Below the pieces are notes generated by a model. That model saw nothing but the letters and a program-made list of their open reading frames with translations, had not been told where the DNA came from and did not search any database. Both the position numbers and the translations under genes were made by a program. From the NCBI RefSeq assembly GCF_026239735.1, contig NZ_JAPIVT010000002.1, positions 248,001 through 312,000 on the forward strand: DNA of 64,000 nucleotides, read 5' to 3'. Of this stretch, positions 39,059 through 47,283 are shown piece by piece. Source of the stretch: Pedobacter sp. MC2016-05 (lineage in GTDB: Bacteria > Bacteroidota > Bacteroidia > Sphingobacteriales > Sphingobacteriaceae). Numbering within the stretch: the stretch's first letter is position 1; each line of letters starts with the position of its first letter.

Positions 39059-39492
39059 CTAGTTGAGACATAGTTTGTTCAAAAATAAATGACCTAAGAA
39101 TCTTGGCACCTCAACCTCATCTTGTTTCCATGTCTTTTTATGGACTTTACTATATCTGCTAAGGTACTGGTCGAATAATTCACCGAAGGTCATTTCATTG
39201 CGGATTATACCCGTTTCTTTATTCGGGTTGATACCAATTGCAATTTTACCAAGTTTGATTCTTGGTTGATTACGGGCGTTTTCGACGCTCAAATCGGGAA
39301 ATTGTCCCAGATATATTTTTCTGTTTTTCCCTCAATTTTTTTGGTTAGATAAAAGGATTTTGTTCCACTAGAAAGGACAACTAGGGCAAGCCCTTTTACT
39401 TGTCCATCTCTATAATAAATCCTTTTTCCTTTTGAAGGTATTGGAAGCGTATTAATTGTAGTTTTGATAAAGTTAAAACGTTCGTCGGTCAT
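39059..39492 (-). pseudogene. P4-type tyrosine integrase, frameshifted and truncated
   Basis: The gene starts at 39492 (MTDERFNFIKTTINTLPIPSKG) with an Arm-type DUF4102-like DNA-binding domain (YRDGQVKGLALVVLSSGTKSFY). The frame stops after NFPI; one base out of frame it continues LGQFPDLSVENARNQ and then GKIAIGINPNKE, a core-binding start (MTFGELFDQYLSRY). It ends at 39059 without any catalytic domain. Both a one-base deletion near 39305 and a 3' truncation have therefore inactivated it. It marks the border of an older integrated element. Confidence 0.8.
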
Positions 39493-40052
39493 TTAGGATA
39501 CTCCTACTTGCTCGAGCGGTTCCCCTTTGGTTCCCCCTTCGACATTAAAAACGATTGAACGCTGTTATAGTCGAATCCTTCGATCTACCTCTGTAAGTCT
39601 TTGTTTTTCAAATACTATTAATTATTATCAAACTTCGTTTAAGTTGCTAAATAAACTTCGTTTTGCACCATTAGGAAGATGACCATAATTATGGAAATTT
39701 AAATTGTGTTTTGTTACAGTGGCTTAAACTTTCTAGTACTCCAAAAAACAATATCGGTTCCCCCTGCATGATTAAAGAAAGATTTTAATTTAAAAAATCA
39801 AAATCTTCCAATATCATAGTGTAACTCGATAAGTTAACAAGAATAAATTCTATACTAACATATATAATTATTGTCCTTATGTCCGAGTATTGCCGGAATG
39901 GTTAATAGAACAGTAATTTTTATGCCGCATATTTATTGATTAGCAGATGATTTCAACTAATTATTTTGATTACGCAACTTCGAAATAATTCAAAATACTT
40001 TGAGTAAAAATAATTAAGTCGTTTTCGATAAATAATATCAATGTCAAGGAAT
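39493..40052. other. Intergenic, nothing recognised
   Basis: This AT-rich stretch of 560 bases upstream of the broken integrase would be expected to contain its attachment site, often a tRNA 3' end. I find no tRNA. A TCGAATCCTTCGAT stretch near 39571 is only faintly like a T-arm. No other structure was seen. Confidence 0.35.
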
Positions 40053-40358
40053 TTAATCAGTGGCATGCTTTTCCCCTTGTATTCCAGCCCATACAGTACA
40101 TTCAACAACAATACACCTTTCTATTTTGATTTTATTTTTTGTTAAAGGAGTGGCCGAATTAAGTTTATTAATAGCCTGATTAAACTCGTTCAGCACAGTT
40201 GTAACATTAATACCATTGCCCTTTTTCCACAGTGAGGTATTAGGTAGATTGTACGTTTTTTTGTCCGAAACCCAATAGTCGTGAAAACCTTTTTTTAGCA
40301 TAGCAGCTTTGACTTCTGGATGTTGATTTGAGATATCGTAGGTAATGAGAACTTCCAT
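40053..40358 (-). CDS. Small hypothetical protein, possible ferredoxin-like fold
   Basis: The 101-residue protein opens with a strand and turn, VLITYDISNQHPEV, then a helix region and ends with IERCIVVECTVWAGIQG. This beta-alpha-beta pattern recalls small ferredoxin-like folds such as VapD/Cas2-type ribonucleases, but I cannot assign a family. No catalytic residue can be named. It is divergent from the three-gene operon that starts at 40580 and shares its upstream region, so a role in the same defence or toxin setting is possible. Confidence 0.55.
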   Translation of the reverse strand: MEVLITYDISNQHPEVKAAMLKKGFHDYWVSDKKTYNLPNTSLWKKGNGINVTTVLNEFNQAINKLNSATPLTKNKIKIERCIVVECTVWAGIQGEKHATD

Positions 40359-40525
40359 ATAACTTAGATTGAAAACAAATATAATATTATATCTTAAAAC
40401 ATCTTGTTAAGCTAAAGCTTTCGAAATCAAAATTATATTCCTACCTGTCAATGCTTTTCTTAGAACGACTCTAGAACTTAATCAAAAATAATTGCTAATT
40501 TATTTAGTAATCGATGATAATTTAC

Positions 40526-40533
40526 TATATTTG
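40526..40533 (+). promoter_or_regulatory. Putative -7 box for the three-gene operon
   Basis: TATATTTG fits TAnnTTTG and lies 47 bases before the first start codon. The only upstream -33 candidate is an imperfect TTTAG at about 40503. Placement is plausible but weak. Confidence 0.35.
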
Positions 40534-40579
40534 ATTAAAGTATTGTTTTTCATATATTTATAATTCAAATTAACCTCTT

Positions 40580-41146
40580 ATGAAAGGATATATCTATACT
40601 ATGTTTAAAGGTGCTGACCCTAGTATGGGTTGGGACATGACTGACCCTATTTTTACAAAAGTGCCGACAATGGGTGCTTGTAGACCAGACATCAGGAGAG
40701 CTGTCGAAAGAGGCGACTACATTTTTTCAGTTAGTGGTAGAATTGTTAATGTTAAGCCACACATTGTTGGTGCTTTTTCAGTAGATGATAAAATCAATAG
40801 CCTAGCGGCGTTCGACAGATTTCCTGAAAATAGAATGGAGGTGGATCAAGAAGGTAAATTCCATGGAAATATCATATTTGATAAAAATGGGAATCATTTG
40901 CCTTTTGATTATCATACAAACCATGACCGCAGAATAGACAACTACATTATTGGTAAAGATGCTATTTTTTTTGATGCTGAAGAAGAAATAAAGAAAGCAA
41001 AGGAAGAAACTGTAGCGGTCTTAAATGATATCTTTGGCAAGAACGAAGAAAAGGTTCATAAGATTCTTGGTAGGTGGAGAAAGATGGATTCAGCACAGGT
41101 AAATGATTTACTAAGCTGGATGAATCGCATTAAAGCAATTGATTAA
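40580..41146 (+). CDS. Nmad2-like protein of a putative toxin/defence operon
   Basis: The 188-residue protein has an N-terminal GYIYTMFKGADPSMGWDMTD and a central block ACRPDIRRAVERGDYIFSVSG. That block resembles the C-K-P-x-I-R-R-x-A-x-x-G-D-W motif of the nucleotide-modification-associated Nmad2 domain. DRRIDNYIIGKDAIFF follows, then a charged helical tail. Nmad2-type proteins occur near DNA-modification and mobile-element systems; their reaction is not established. Similarity here is by eye. The stop TAA overlaps the ATG of the next gene by one base, so the two are translationally coupled. Confidence 0.6.
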   Translation: MKGYIYTMFKGADPSMGWDMTDPIFTKVPTMGACRPDIRRAVERGDYIFSVSGRIVNVKPHIVGAFSVDDKINSLAAFDRFPENRMEVDQEGKFHGNIIFDKNGNHLPFDYHTNHDRRIDNYIIGKDAIFFDAEEEIKKAKEETVAVLNDIFGKNEEKVHKILGRWRKMDSAQVNDLLSWMNRIKAID

Positions 41147-42273
41147 TGCAATCATTAATAGACAATATTTTAAAGTTCCAGATGGAACCTCAACTGCTAT
41201 CAAAAAAATCAGGTTTATCAATTGATAGAATAAACTTAATATTATCTGGCGTTGAAGATCCTATGATGGCTGAAATACGAGCCATTGCCAAAGCATTAAA
41301 GGTACGTCCTGAATTTTTGTTGGCTGAAAATGATTCTTATCAAACTGTAAATGCCTTGTTTAGAAGTAATGTTAGTGATAAGAATAATTCAGTATTTGAT
41401 AAAATTTCTTATTTACTTGCGAATGCTCTTAACATTCTTGGAAACAAAAAGCCACAAAATGATTTTAATAATGTATTCCCTCAAGTCGAAAATACTTATG
41501 AGGGTGTTTTAAAGATTTCTACAATATTTCGCCAGCATTATTTTAATTCCGATTTCATTTCTCCCCTACTAGATTTACCCAATATCATCTCTACCAAGAT
41601 GAATTGTATTTTAATGATATCAGAAATAGGGAATTCTGTTGACGGGGTTTCTGCAATATTAAATGAAGTCCCGTTTATTATAATTGCCCCTAGATTTAAA
41701 CCAAGAATGTTGTTTACTCTTGCTCATGAACTTGGTCACCTAATAGCACATCATACAGATAAAGACAATTATGTTGCAGTTGATAATCTCTTTAAAATTA
41801 ATAGGAGAAAAAGTGATGATGAAAGATTTGCACATCATTTTGCTTCTGAAATTCTTTTGCCACAAGAAGGGGTTGCTTACACACTGAAATCTATACGCGA
41901 AAAACTCTCTTTGACAGGTGATGTTTTTGGTGAAATAGAACTTTTATATTTAAGTAGGGTATATGGAGTGAGCTTCGAAGTGGCAGCTATGAGATGTGAA
42001 AATCTTGGGTTAGTGCCACGAGGTAGTGCGGCGTCTTTGTATGAAAGTTTAAATAAAGAATTTGGAAGTCCAGAGAAGCGTGCCATGCAATTAGGCATAT
42101 CAGATAGGCAAGATATTGAATTTCCTATTATCTCTGCTAACCTAATGTCACCGATTGTAAATAAGATCAATTCTGGAGAGCTTTCATTAGGAAAGGCAGC
42201 AGAATTACTATCAATCCCAACTTCTGAAATAATAAATTATAACGCTCAGGAAGGTGGATATAGTATTAGATAG
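41146..42273 (+). CDS. Xre-like/ImmA-IrrE metallopeptidase
   Basis: The 375-residue protein starts with a helix-turn-helix of Xre type (LLSKKSGLSIDRINLILSG, then ALKVRPEFLL). After a linker a zinc peptidase domain of the ImmA/IrrE family follows with HELGH at residues 194-198 in TLAHELGHLIAHH and a downstream DERFAHHFASEILLP supplying the third ligand. Proteins of this build cleave regulators or act as antitoxins in toxin-antitoxin pairs and phage induction. It overlaps the previous gene by one base and the next by 20 bases, so all three form one operon. Confidence 0.88.
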   Translation: MQSLIDNILKFQMEPQLLSKKSGLSIDRINLILSGVEDPMMAEIRAIAKALKVRPEFLLAENDSYQTVNALFRSNVSDKNNSVFDKISYLLANALNILGNKKPQNDFNNVFPQVENTYEGVLKISTIFRQHYFNSDFISPLLDLPNIISTKMNCILMISEIGNSVDGVSAILNEVPFIIIAPRFKPRMLFTLAHELGHLIAHHTDKDNYVAVDNLFKINRRKSDDERFAHHFASEILLPQEGVAYTLKSIREKLSLTGDVFGEIELLYLSRVYGVSFEVAAMRCENLGLVPRGSAASLYESLNKEFGSPEKRAMQLGISDRQDIEFPIISANLMSPIVNKINSGELSLGKAAELLSIPTSEIINYNAQEGGYSIR

Positions 42274-42748
42274 CAGCTCGATTTTTAATCTCATCAATGG
42301 AGGATGCATTGATAAGCTTACAAGTATGAAGGAACATAAATTCTTTATAGGAGATTTAATTATGGATCAAGAAATCCTAAATCCTTTACAACAGGTAATT
42401 GTTGATGGCCTTATTCAAAAAGGGATTTTAGTTTTAGTTTCATCAGAAGTAACCACGTCTCAAATAATAAATCTTCAGAATAAATACGGGTTGGGACTTG
42501 GAGAGACTGAGTGTATGGCAATTTGCATTAACAAAGGTTTTGTTATTTGTACAGATGATTTAAAAGCTAGAAAAAGTTCAAAAAAAGAGTTCGGCGAAGA
42601 AAATGTCATAGGCAGTATGTCTCTACTAAGAGAGGGTGTGAGAAAATTATTGCTTCAATGTGATGAGGCTATCGATATGTATCATACTATGATAATTAAA
42701 GGCGGATTTCTTCCAAAAAAATTAAACGAAGATTACTTTTGCCAATAA
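42254..42748 (+). CDS. PIN-domain protein, likely toxin nuclease
   Basis: The 164-residue protein has PIN-fold acidic residues: Asp6 in IVLDSSSIFNLI, Glu in LGLGETECMAICI, and Asp in CTDDLKAR. A C-terminal helical tail follows. Layout resembles DUF3368-type PIN proteins. Such proteins are Mg-dependent RNases and usually the toxic half of a pair. It starts with GTG inside the previous gene and has AGGAAG directly before it; the 20-base overlap suggests coupled translation. In this operon the Xre-ImmA protein is the candidate antitoxin or activator. Confidence 0.8.
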   Translation: MDIVLDSSSIFNLINGGCIDKLTSMKEHKFFIGDLIMDQEILNPLQQVIVDGLIQKGILVLVSSEVTTSQIINLQNKYGLGLGETECMAICINKGFVICTDDLKARKSSKKEFGEENVIGSMSLLREGVRKLLLQCDEAIDMYHTMIIKGGFLPKKLNEDYFCQ

Positions 42749-42804
42749 ATTCTCGCCCTTCCTAATTTAATCACGACTATATTAAATTAGCCTCAAAATA
42801 TTTT

Positions 42805-43902
42805 TTAACTAATTTGATTTTTGTTTAATTCTTGAAGATTTTCTTCTAACTTCTGTAATCTGGATACTATTGGATTACTAACAACTCCCTTAAGTCGCGT
42901 ACTATCTTTAAATTCGTTAAAGCAGTGTTCACACTTATGTACTTTGTGAGGAATAAATGCATCTTCACCGACATCAAAGTGATCTTTATTGCATGCAGGA
43001 CATGTTAGGGAAATAATATGTTTAGTTAAAAATGAAAAAGATTTCTGCACCATAAATACCCTCACCATTAAAGGGTCTAGAACTATGTCGTCTATTTCCA
43101 CACTACCATATGTATCATCGCTTGAGGGTAACGGTGTTTTGTCTGCAAAAAGATGTACATGAATTCCTGCTTCTTCTGGTCTTTTCGCCGTCCAGATAAT
43201 TGCAGGATTTGAAGCCCAAATTTGAATACCACCAGGATAATCCTTTTGATATACTTTTAGTGGAAGATTTACATTTTTGATAGTTCTACCTACCATTTTA
43301 TGTTGAAATTCATTTTGGAGAGCAACCACTGGGTTTGATATACCAGGTTCAGAATCTATAAAATCCCTACCACAAAAAGTACAAAAATGTTTTTTATGAT
43401 AATGGACTGCAAACCAGTCTGCATCAACATGAAGCTTCCCACAATGGCGACAATTTATCACCTTTAATTTACGTTCAAACAAGACGGATGCAGTATAAGC
43501 ACAAGCAACATACTCATCAATCTTTACCCAGCGTTGCTCCTCAAAGAGATCCTTAGAAGACTTGATGTACACTTCCTTATAAGTCTTATCCACCTCTTTT
43601 TCTGAATCTTCTTCTCGCCTGAGATGCACATGCACACCCTTTTCTGACACATCTCTCTTGGTATCATATATTGCTTCGAGGGAACCCCAAACACCTACTC
43701 CACCGGGATAATCATCCAAATCAATATATATCTTTTCGTCCTGCGTAATTTCAGGTTGATTTGCTTTCTCACAAATATCTAATTGTATCCCACCTGGACC
43801 TCTAGCCGATGAGAAATGGGTAAAACACCACCAATTTGGGTACCCATTTCTTAGTTTAGTTTCTGCCCTTATCGAACATTTTGAGATAGTATTGGCTTCC
43901 AT
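42805..43902 (-). CDS. Novel internally duplicated zinc-ribbon protein
   Basis: I do not recognise a family. The 365-residue protein contains two copies of the same module. Each copy has a YPGG(V/I)xxW strand motif, a GxHVHL motif about 20 residues later, and a zinc-binding unit. These are CRHCGKLH ... CTFCGRDF in the first copy (about residues 150-185) and CPACNKDH ... CEHCFNEF in the second (about 302-336). Both end in ISNPV/VSNPI. A GPGGIQLDI motif near the N-terminus may be a third partial copy. Four CxxC pairs imply two zinc sites. It is convergent with the PIN gene, 56 bases away, and probably belongs to the same accessory cargo. Confidence 0.75.
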   Translation of the reverse strand: MEANTISKCSIRAETKLRNGYPNWWCFTHFSSARGPGGIQLDICEKANQPEITQDEKIYIDLDDYPGGVGVWGSLEAIYDTKRDVSEKGVHVHLRREEDSEKEVDKTYKEVYIKSSKDLFEEQRWVKIDEYVACAYTASVLFERKLKVINCRHCGKLHVDADWFAVHYHKKHFCTFCGRDFIDSEPGISNPVVALQNEFQHKMVGRTIKNVNLPLKVYQKDYPGGIQIWASNPAIIWTAKRPEEAGIHVHLFADKTPLPSSDDTYGSVEIDDIVLDPLMVRVFMVQKSFSFLTKHIISLTCPACNKDHFDVGEDAFIPHKVHKCEHCFNEFKDSTRLKGVVSNPIVSRLQKLEENLQELNKNQIS

Positions 43903-44360
43903 TATTATTCTATATTAGCATAAAGTTACGAATTCGGGAGGTATTGTATAGTATTTAAGGCAAAATAATTCTACCATATATTTAGTACAAAAACCTAAGT
44001 AGAATTTATATGAAACCACTTTGTAGCAAATTCAATCAAGCCCAGCACTTGATTAATTACATCTTTAGGTTAAAATTATGATTTGACTCTTCAACGGATT
44101 GCTAGTTTCTATTTCTCGCCACCAAAACTTTACTTTGTAAATAGAAATGGAATAGGGACAGAACAGGATAAAATCGATTTGGAAAATTCCCTAGTTCCCC
44201 TGACCGATAAACGTTTAAACGGTAATGTAAAAAAATCGCGAACCGCAAGAAAAAAACAAAAGACTAAAACTTTGCAGATAGACTTTTGCCCAACCGCAAG
44301 CTATTTATAACCAATCTTGATCTATGCAATAATTCAATATTGTTAAAATCACACTACTTC

Positions 44361-44399
44361 AAAAGGCGATCTTACTGTTCTGGCAGTGGATAGCCTTTT
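44361..44399. terminator. Composite hairpin, terminator-like
   Basis: AAAAGGC (44361-44367) pairs with GCCTTTT (44393-44399), and inside these ATC pairs with GAT and ACTG with CAGT. The arms are nested with one- or two-base bulges. With a T-rich follow-on it could end transcription, but no gene lies directly before it, so it may serve another structural role. Confidence 0.45.
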
Positions 44400-44683
44400 C
44401 GTCTTTGTTCATCAGTGCTAACCTGTACACAGAAGCAAGCCTATTTCGTATATTACGATAATATTTACTATATATTCAGCATTTCTCTAATTAAAATTTT
44501 ATTAATAATTCAAAAGAGTTCTTCTCAGCTGAGAATATGAAATTATAATAATAAATTGGGTGATTATGCGAAGTCAAAGTGACTATGGTTTGCGAAAATG
44601 CTTATATTTAGTTAAACTAAAAAAACAGAAAATAAATCTAGCTTTTCAACTAAAATTATTTACGTAGTATAGTTAATTAAAGA

Positions 44684-44732
44684 GTGTTCTAAAAACCTCC
44701 CGAATTATTAGAGTGAAAGATTTTTAGAACAC
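44684..44732. repeat. 12-base perfect inverted repeat
   Basis: GTGTTCTAAAAA (44684-44695) and TTTTTAGAACAC (44721-44732) are perfect inverted repeats with 25 bases between them. They lie just past the stop of the broken minus-strand gene at 44740-45025. A further GTGTTCTAA occurs at about 44823. The pair may be a terminator or the ends of a small element. Confidence 0.55.
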
Positions 44733-44739
44733 GATATTT

Positions 44740-45025
44740 TTACTTTTTTTGGAAATTTTGGAGTTCTTTTTGCAACTTATTTTTCTCCAAAATCCTTTCT
44801 AAAACCTCCAGGAAGCCAGAAAGGTGTTCTAATGATTTCCCGTACACTGTACTTAATGAAGATTTTGTCAATTTATTAGAGGCCCGCTCGTAAATAAGGA
44901 GGGCATCTTTAGCTTTCAGTAAGTTATTCCCGAATAGCGGAATGTGATTCGAGTGATTAGAAATATAGAGGTTGCCACTAATCTAATTCTGAATTATCCG
45001 TTACATTAGCTATTAAAGAAGCCAT
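44740..45025 (-). pseudogene. Hypothetical coiled-coil-like gene with frameshift
   Basis: Two joined frames give one protein of about 95 residues. It starts at 45025 (MASLIANVTDNSELD). After an extra T in GATTAGTGG it continues SGNLYISNHSNHIPLFGNN and ends with a lysine/leucine-rich helix (GFLEVLERILEKNKLQKE) at 44740. The 286-base length is one more than a multiple of three, which fits a one-base insertion. No family is recognised. The helical tail looks like a coiled coil. It may be a relic of element cargo. Confidence 0.55.
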
Positions 45026-45085
45026 TTTTTATATTTGCCATTTTAAAATCTTTAGCAGTAGCCCCATCAATAACCTTAACTTCAT

Positions 45086-46549
45086 ATGAGTCATTTTTTT
45101 AAAAAATTACTAGCCGCATCCTCAATGTTCTTTTGTTCAATCTCCGTGTTCTCTCAGACCGACAGTATTGATTTTTTCATCAAGAATCAAATGCAAAACC
45201 GAAAAATACCAGGACTGGAATTAGCCATCGTACGAAACGGTAAAATAGTAAAAACAGGGTATTATGGATTGGCCAATATTCAAGATTCTGTAGTTGTAAG
45301 TGATAAAACCGTATTTACCATCAATTCCATCACTAAAGCCTTTGTGGGCGTTGCCATCTTGCAGTTGGTAGAAGATGGAAAAATAAAATTGAGCGCTCCA
45401 ATTTCTGATTATCTTACTGATATTCCTGAAACCTGGAAAAATGTAAAAGTCCAGCAACTTTTATCTCATACTTCTGGAATCCCTGATTTGGTGGATGAAG
45501 AAGAGGCTGTGATGATCGCTGATAACTTTAATATGTCTTTGAAAAAAGTACTTGCTATGCCCAATGATTATAAGGCAGGCGAAGAGTTCAGATATAATCA
45601 GACGAATTATTATTTGCTTGGTCTTATCATCAATAAACTTAGCGGAATGAGTTTTCAGGAATTCATAATCAAAGGTCAACTTCAGAAAGCAAGAATGGGA
45701 AAAACCATACGCTCTGGTTTCGGAGCAACAAAAGAATTGGTTCCCAATTCAGCAAACGGTTATCAGTTTTCAAAAGGAAGACTTAACAATATGTTTTTTT
45801 CATTCCCACCTGAGCTTCAGACTGCGGCTGGAATGAGTTCTACAGCAAACGAATTAGCAAATTGGATCATTGCATTACAGAATATGGAGTTATTAAAAGA
45901 AAAATCCAGCTTAGAAGCACTGTGGAAACCTGATATTCTAAATAATGGAAAGACCAGTGGATTTAGCGGACTTCTTAATGGCTATGCTGCAGGCTGGCCA
46001 GTGATAGACAGAGCAGAACATCCCGCAGTAGCTCCCGTAGGCGGTGGGCGTTCAGCTTTATTTGTATACCCAAAAGATGATTTATCAATAGTAGTTCTGA
46101 CTAATCTCTCAGGTGGAGCTCCCGATGCATTCATAGATGAATTGGCAGGTCTTTTCATTCCTGAGATGAAAGAAGCCAATGGTTTTGGAATGTCGAATTC
46201 CGCAAAATCCTTGAAGATAGTCTTAGACAAAAACGGGTATAAAAAAGCTATCGAGTCAGCCAGGAAACTGAGTTCAAATAGCAAGAGCTTTACCTTGACT
46301 GAAAATGAAATTAATAATTGGGGATACCAAAAAATCTCTCAGAAAAAAATAAAAGATGCATTAGAATTATTTAAGTTAAATGTTTTTTTATATCCCAAAA
46401 GTGCCAATGCTTTTGACAGTTTGGGTGAAACTTATGCTGAATTGGGAGAAAAGGAGATGGCTATCAAAAATTATGAAAAATCTTTTAAATTAAATCCTCA
46501 GAACAAAATCGCAGAGGAACAGATCAGCGCTTTAAAATCCAATAAATAA
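45086..46549 (+). CDS. Secreted serine hydrolase, beta-lactamase class C fold, with TPR tail
   Basis: The 487-residue protein has a signal peptide (about residues 1-23) and a class C beta-lactamase / penicillin-binding-like domain with SITK at residues 81-84 (catalytic Ser and Lys), a HTSG motif and VGGGRSA near the third motif. The usual YxN is written YNQTNYY here, so the third residue differs, which argues against a classical beta-lactamase. The C-terminus carries TPR-like helices (ANAFDSLGETYAELGEKEMA). It is more likely an esterase or peptidase. It has no partner gene nearby. Confidence 0.88.
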   Translation: MSHFFKKLLAASSMFFCSISVFSQTDSIDFFIKNQMQNRKIPGLELAIVRNGKIVKTGYYGLANIQDSVVVSDKTVFTINSITKAFVGVAILQLVEDGKIKLSAPISDYLTDIPETWKNVKVQQLLSHTSGIPDLVDEEEAVMIADNFNMSLKKVLAMPNDYKAGEEFRYNQTNYYLLGLIINKLSGMSFQEFIIKGQLQKARMGKTIRSGFGATKELVPNSANGYQFSKGRLNNMFFSFPPELQTAAGMSSTANELANWIIALQNMELLKEKSSLEALWKPDILNNGKTSGFSGLLNGYAAGWPVIDRAEHPAVAPVGGGRSALFVYPKDDLSIVVLTNLSGGAPDAFIDELAGLFIPEMKEANGFGMSNSAKSLKIVLDKNGYKKAIESARKLSSNSKSFTLTENEINNWGYQKISQKKIKDALELFKLNVFLYPKSANAFDSLGETYAELGEKEMAIKNYEKSFKLNPQNKIAEEQISALKSNK

Positions 46550-47082
46550 TAGATATCTAGAATGAACGTATACCCCAAAACTTGATCCCATCCCGCCAAT
46601 TTTTGATCCCATTAGTTTTCTGGAAGTAAATATTAATCTAGCATTTATGTCTTTTGGCGTGGTGGGGTCAAGAAAGTCTGTTTTGTCCATTACAACTCTT
46701 AAATTTTTGATAGAGTCATTTCTAGGCATTTCTTTTTTATTTAAACTTTACTGTTATTTCTTTTGAAAAAAGGAGAATCACCAAGCGTTCGTCCATATTT
46801 TTGTTAAAAAGTTACTCATATAGAGTTATTTCCTAAATTCTTAGTACCACGGAAACCACTTTTTCGAAAACTAGATTTTTAGATAAATCCTTTGCTTTTT
46901 AAGTCATCAACACTTGGCCCTTTCACCTGTAAAAATTTACTTAAGTGTTCAAGATAGTCTTCTGAGAGTGTAGGGAGGGTAACAATTTATCGGACATAGA
47001 ACCTTCGCCATCCTTAAGGTAAGGCATAAAGATTTTTCATTAGTTAAAATAATTTTATGCGAAATATTAATTTGAATTTACC
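46550..47082. other. Intergenic with a decayed gene end
   Basis: No intact gene. On the minus strand a frame of about 34 codons ending at 46879 (LPTLSEDYLEHLSKFLQVKG ... SKGFI) reads like the C-terminus of a lost protein. Upstream sequence (YLKDGEGSMSDKLL) continues it in another frame. A 65-codon minus-strand frame at 46532-46729 (MPRNDSIKNLRVVMDK) overlaps the hydrolase stop and is of doubtful reality. Confidence 0.35.
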
Positions 47083-47283
47083 ATGGAAAACAACGAGAAA
47101 ATCGAAAATACTGCAATGAACTATAAGGAACTATATGAGATTGTCTTAGATCTATATAAAAAAATCAATGACATCCATCGCTTGCACTTTCCAGAAGAAC
47201 AATTAAAAAAGCGTAAAAATCAAAAACAAAAGTTTCTTGCAGAGATCTTGACAAGCTCTGCAAGAAATGCTAAGAAAATTTAA
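47083..47283 (+). CDS. Small charged hypothetical protein
   Basis: The 66-residue protein starts MENNEKIENTAMNYKELYEI and is rich in lysine and glutamate, with a helical middle (YEIVLDLYKKINDIHRLH). No domain is recognised. It is convergent with the tyrosine recombinase gene and overlaps its stop by 4 bases. Composition and a normal ATG make it plausible, but it could be chance. Confidence 0.4.
   Translation: MENNEKIENTAMNYKELYEIVLDLYKKINDIHRLHFPEEQLKKRKNQKQKFLAEILTSSARNAKKI

Larger units (their letters stand above)
43903..44739. other. Intergenic with hairpins
   Basis: No gene is called in about 840 bases. A plus-strand frame of 75 codons at 44083-44310 has no family. It contains an inverted repeat of TTTCTATTT and AAATAGAAA, so it is more likely non-coding. 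A long hairpin at 44361-44399 and a 12-base inverted repeat at 44684-44732 are listed separately. Confidence 0.35.

Noticed and set aside
39560..39600. tRNA 3'-end-like sequence near the broken integrase
   Set aside because: TCGAATCC is present, but no matching stem, acceptor arm or CCA end can be built around it.
44083..44310. 75-codon plus-strand frame
   Set aside because: It contains an inverted repeat and has an irregular composition; no family or ribosome site.
46532..46729. 65-codon minus-strand frame overlapping the serine hydrolase stop
   Set aside because: The frame could be a relic, but overlap with a solid gene and lack of family leave it unsupported.
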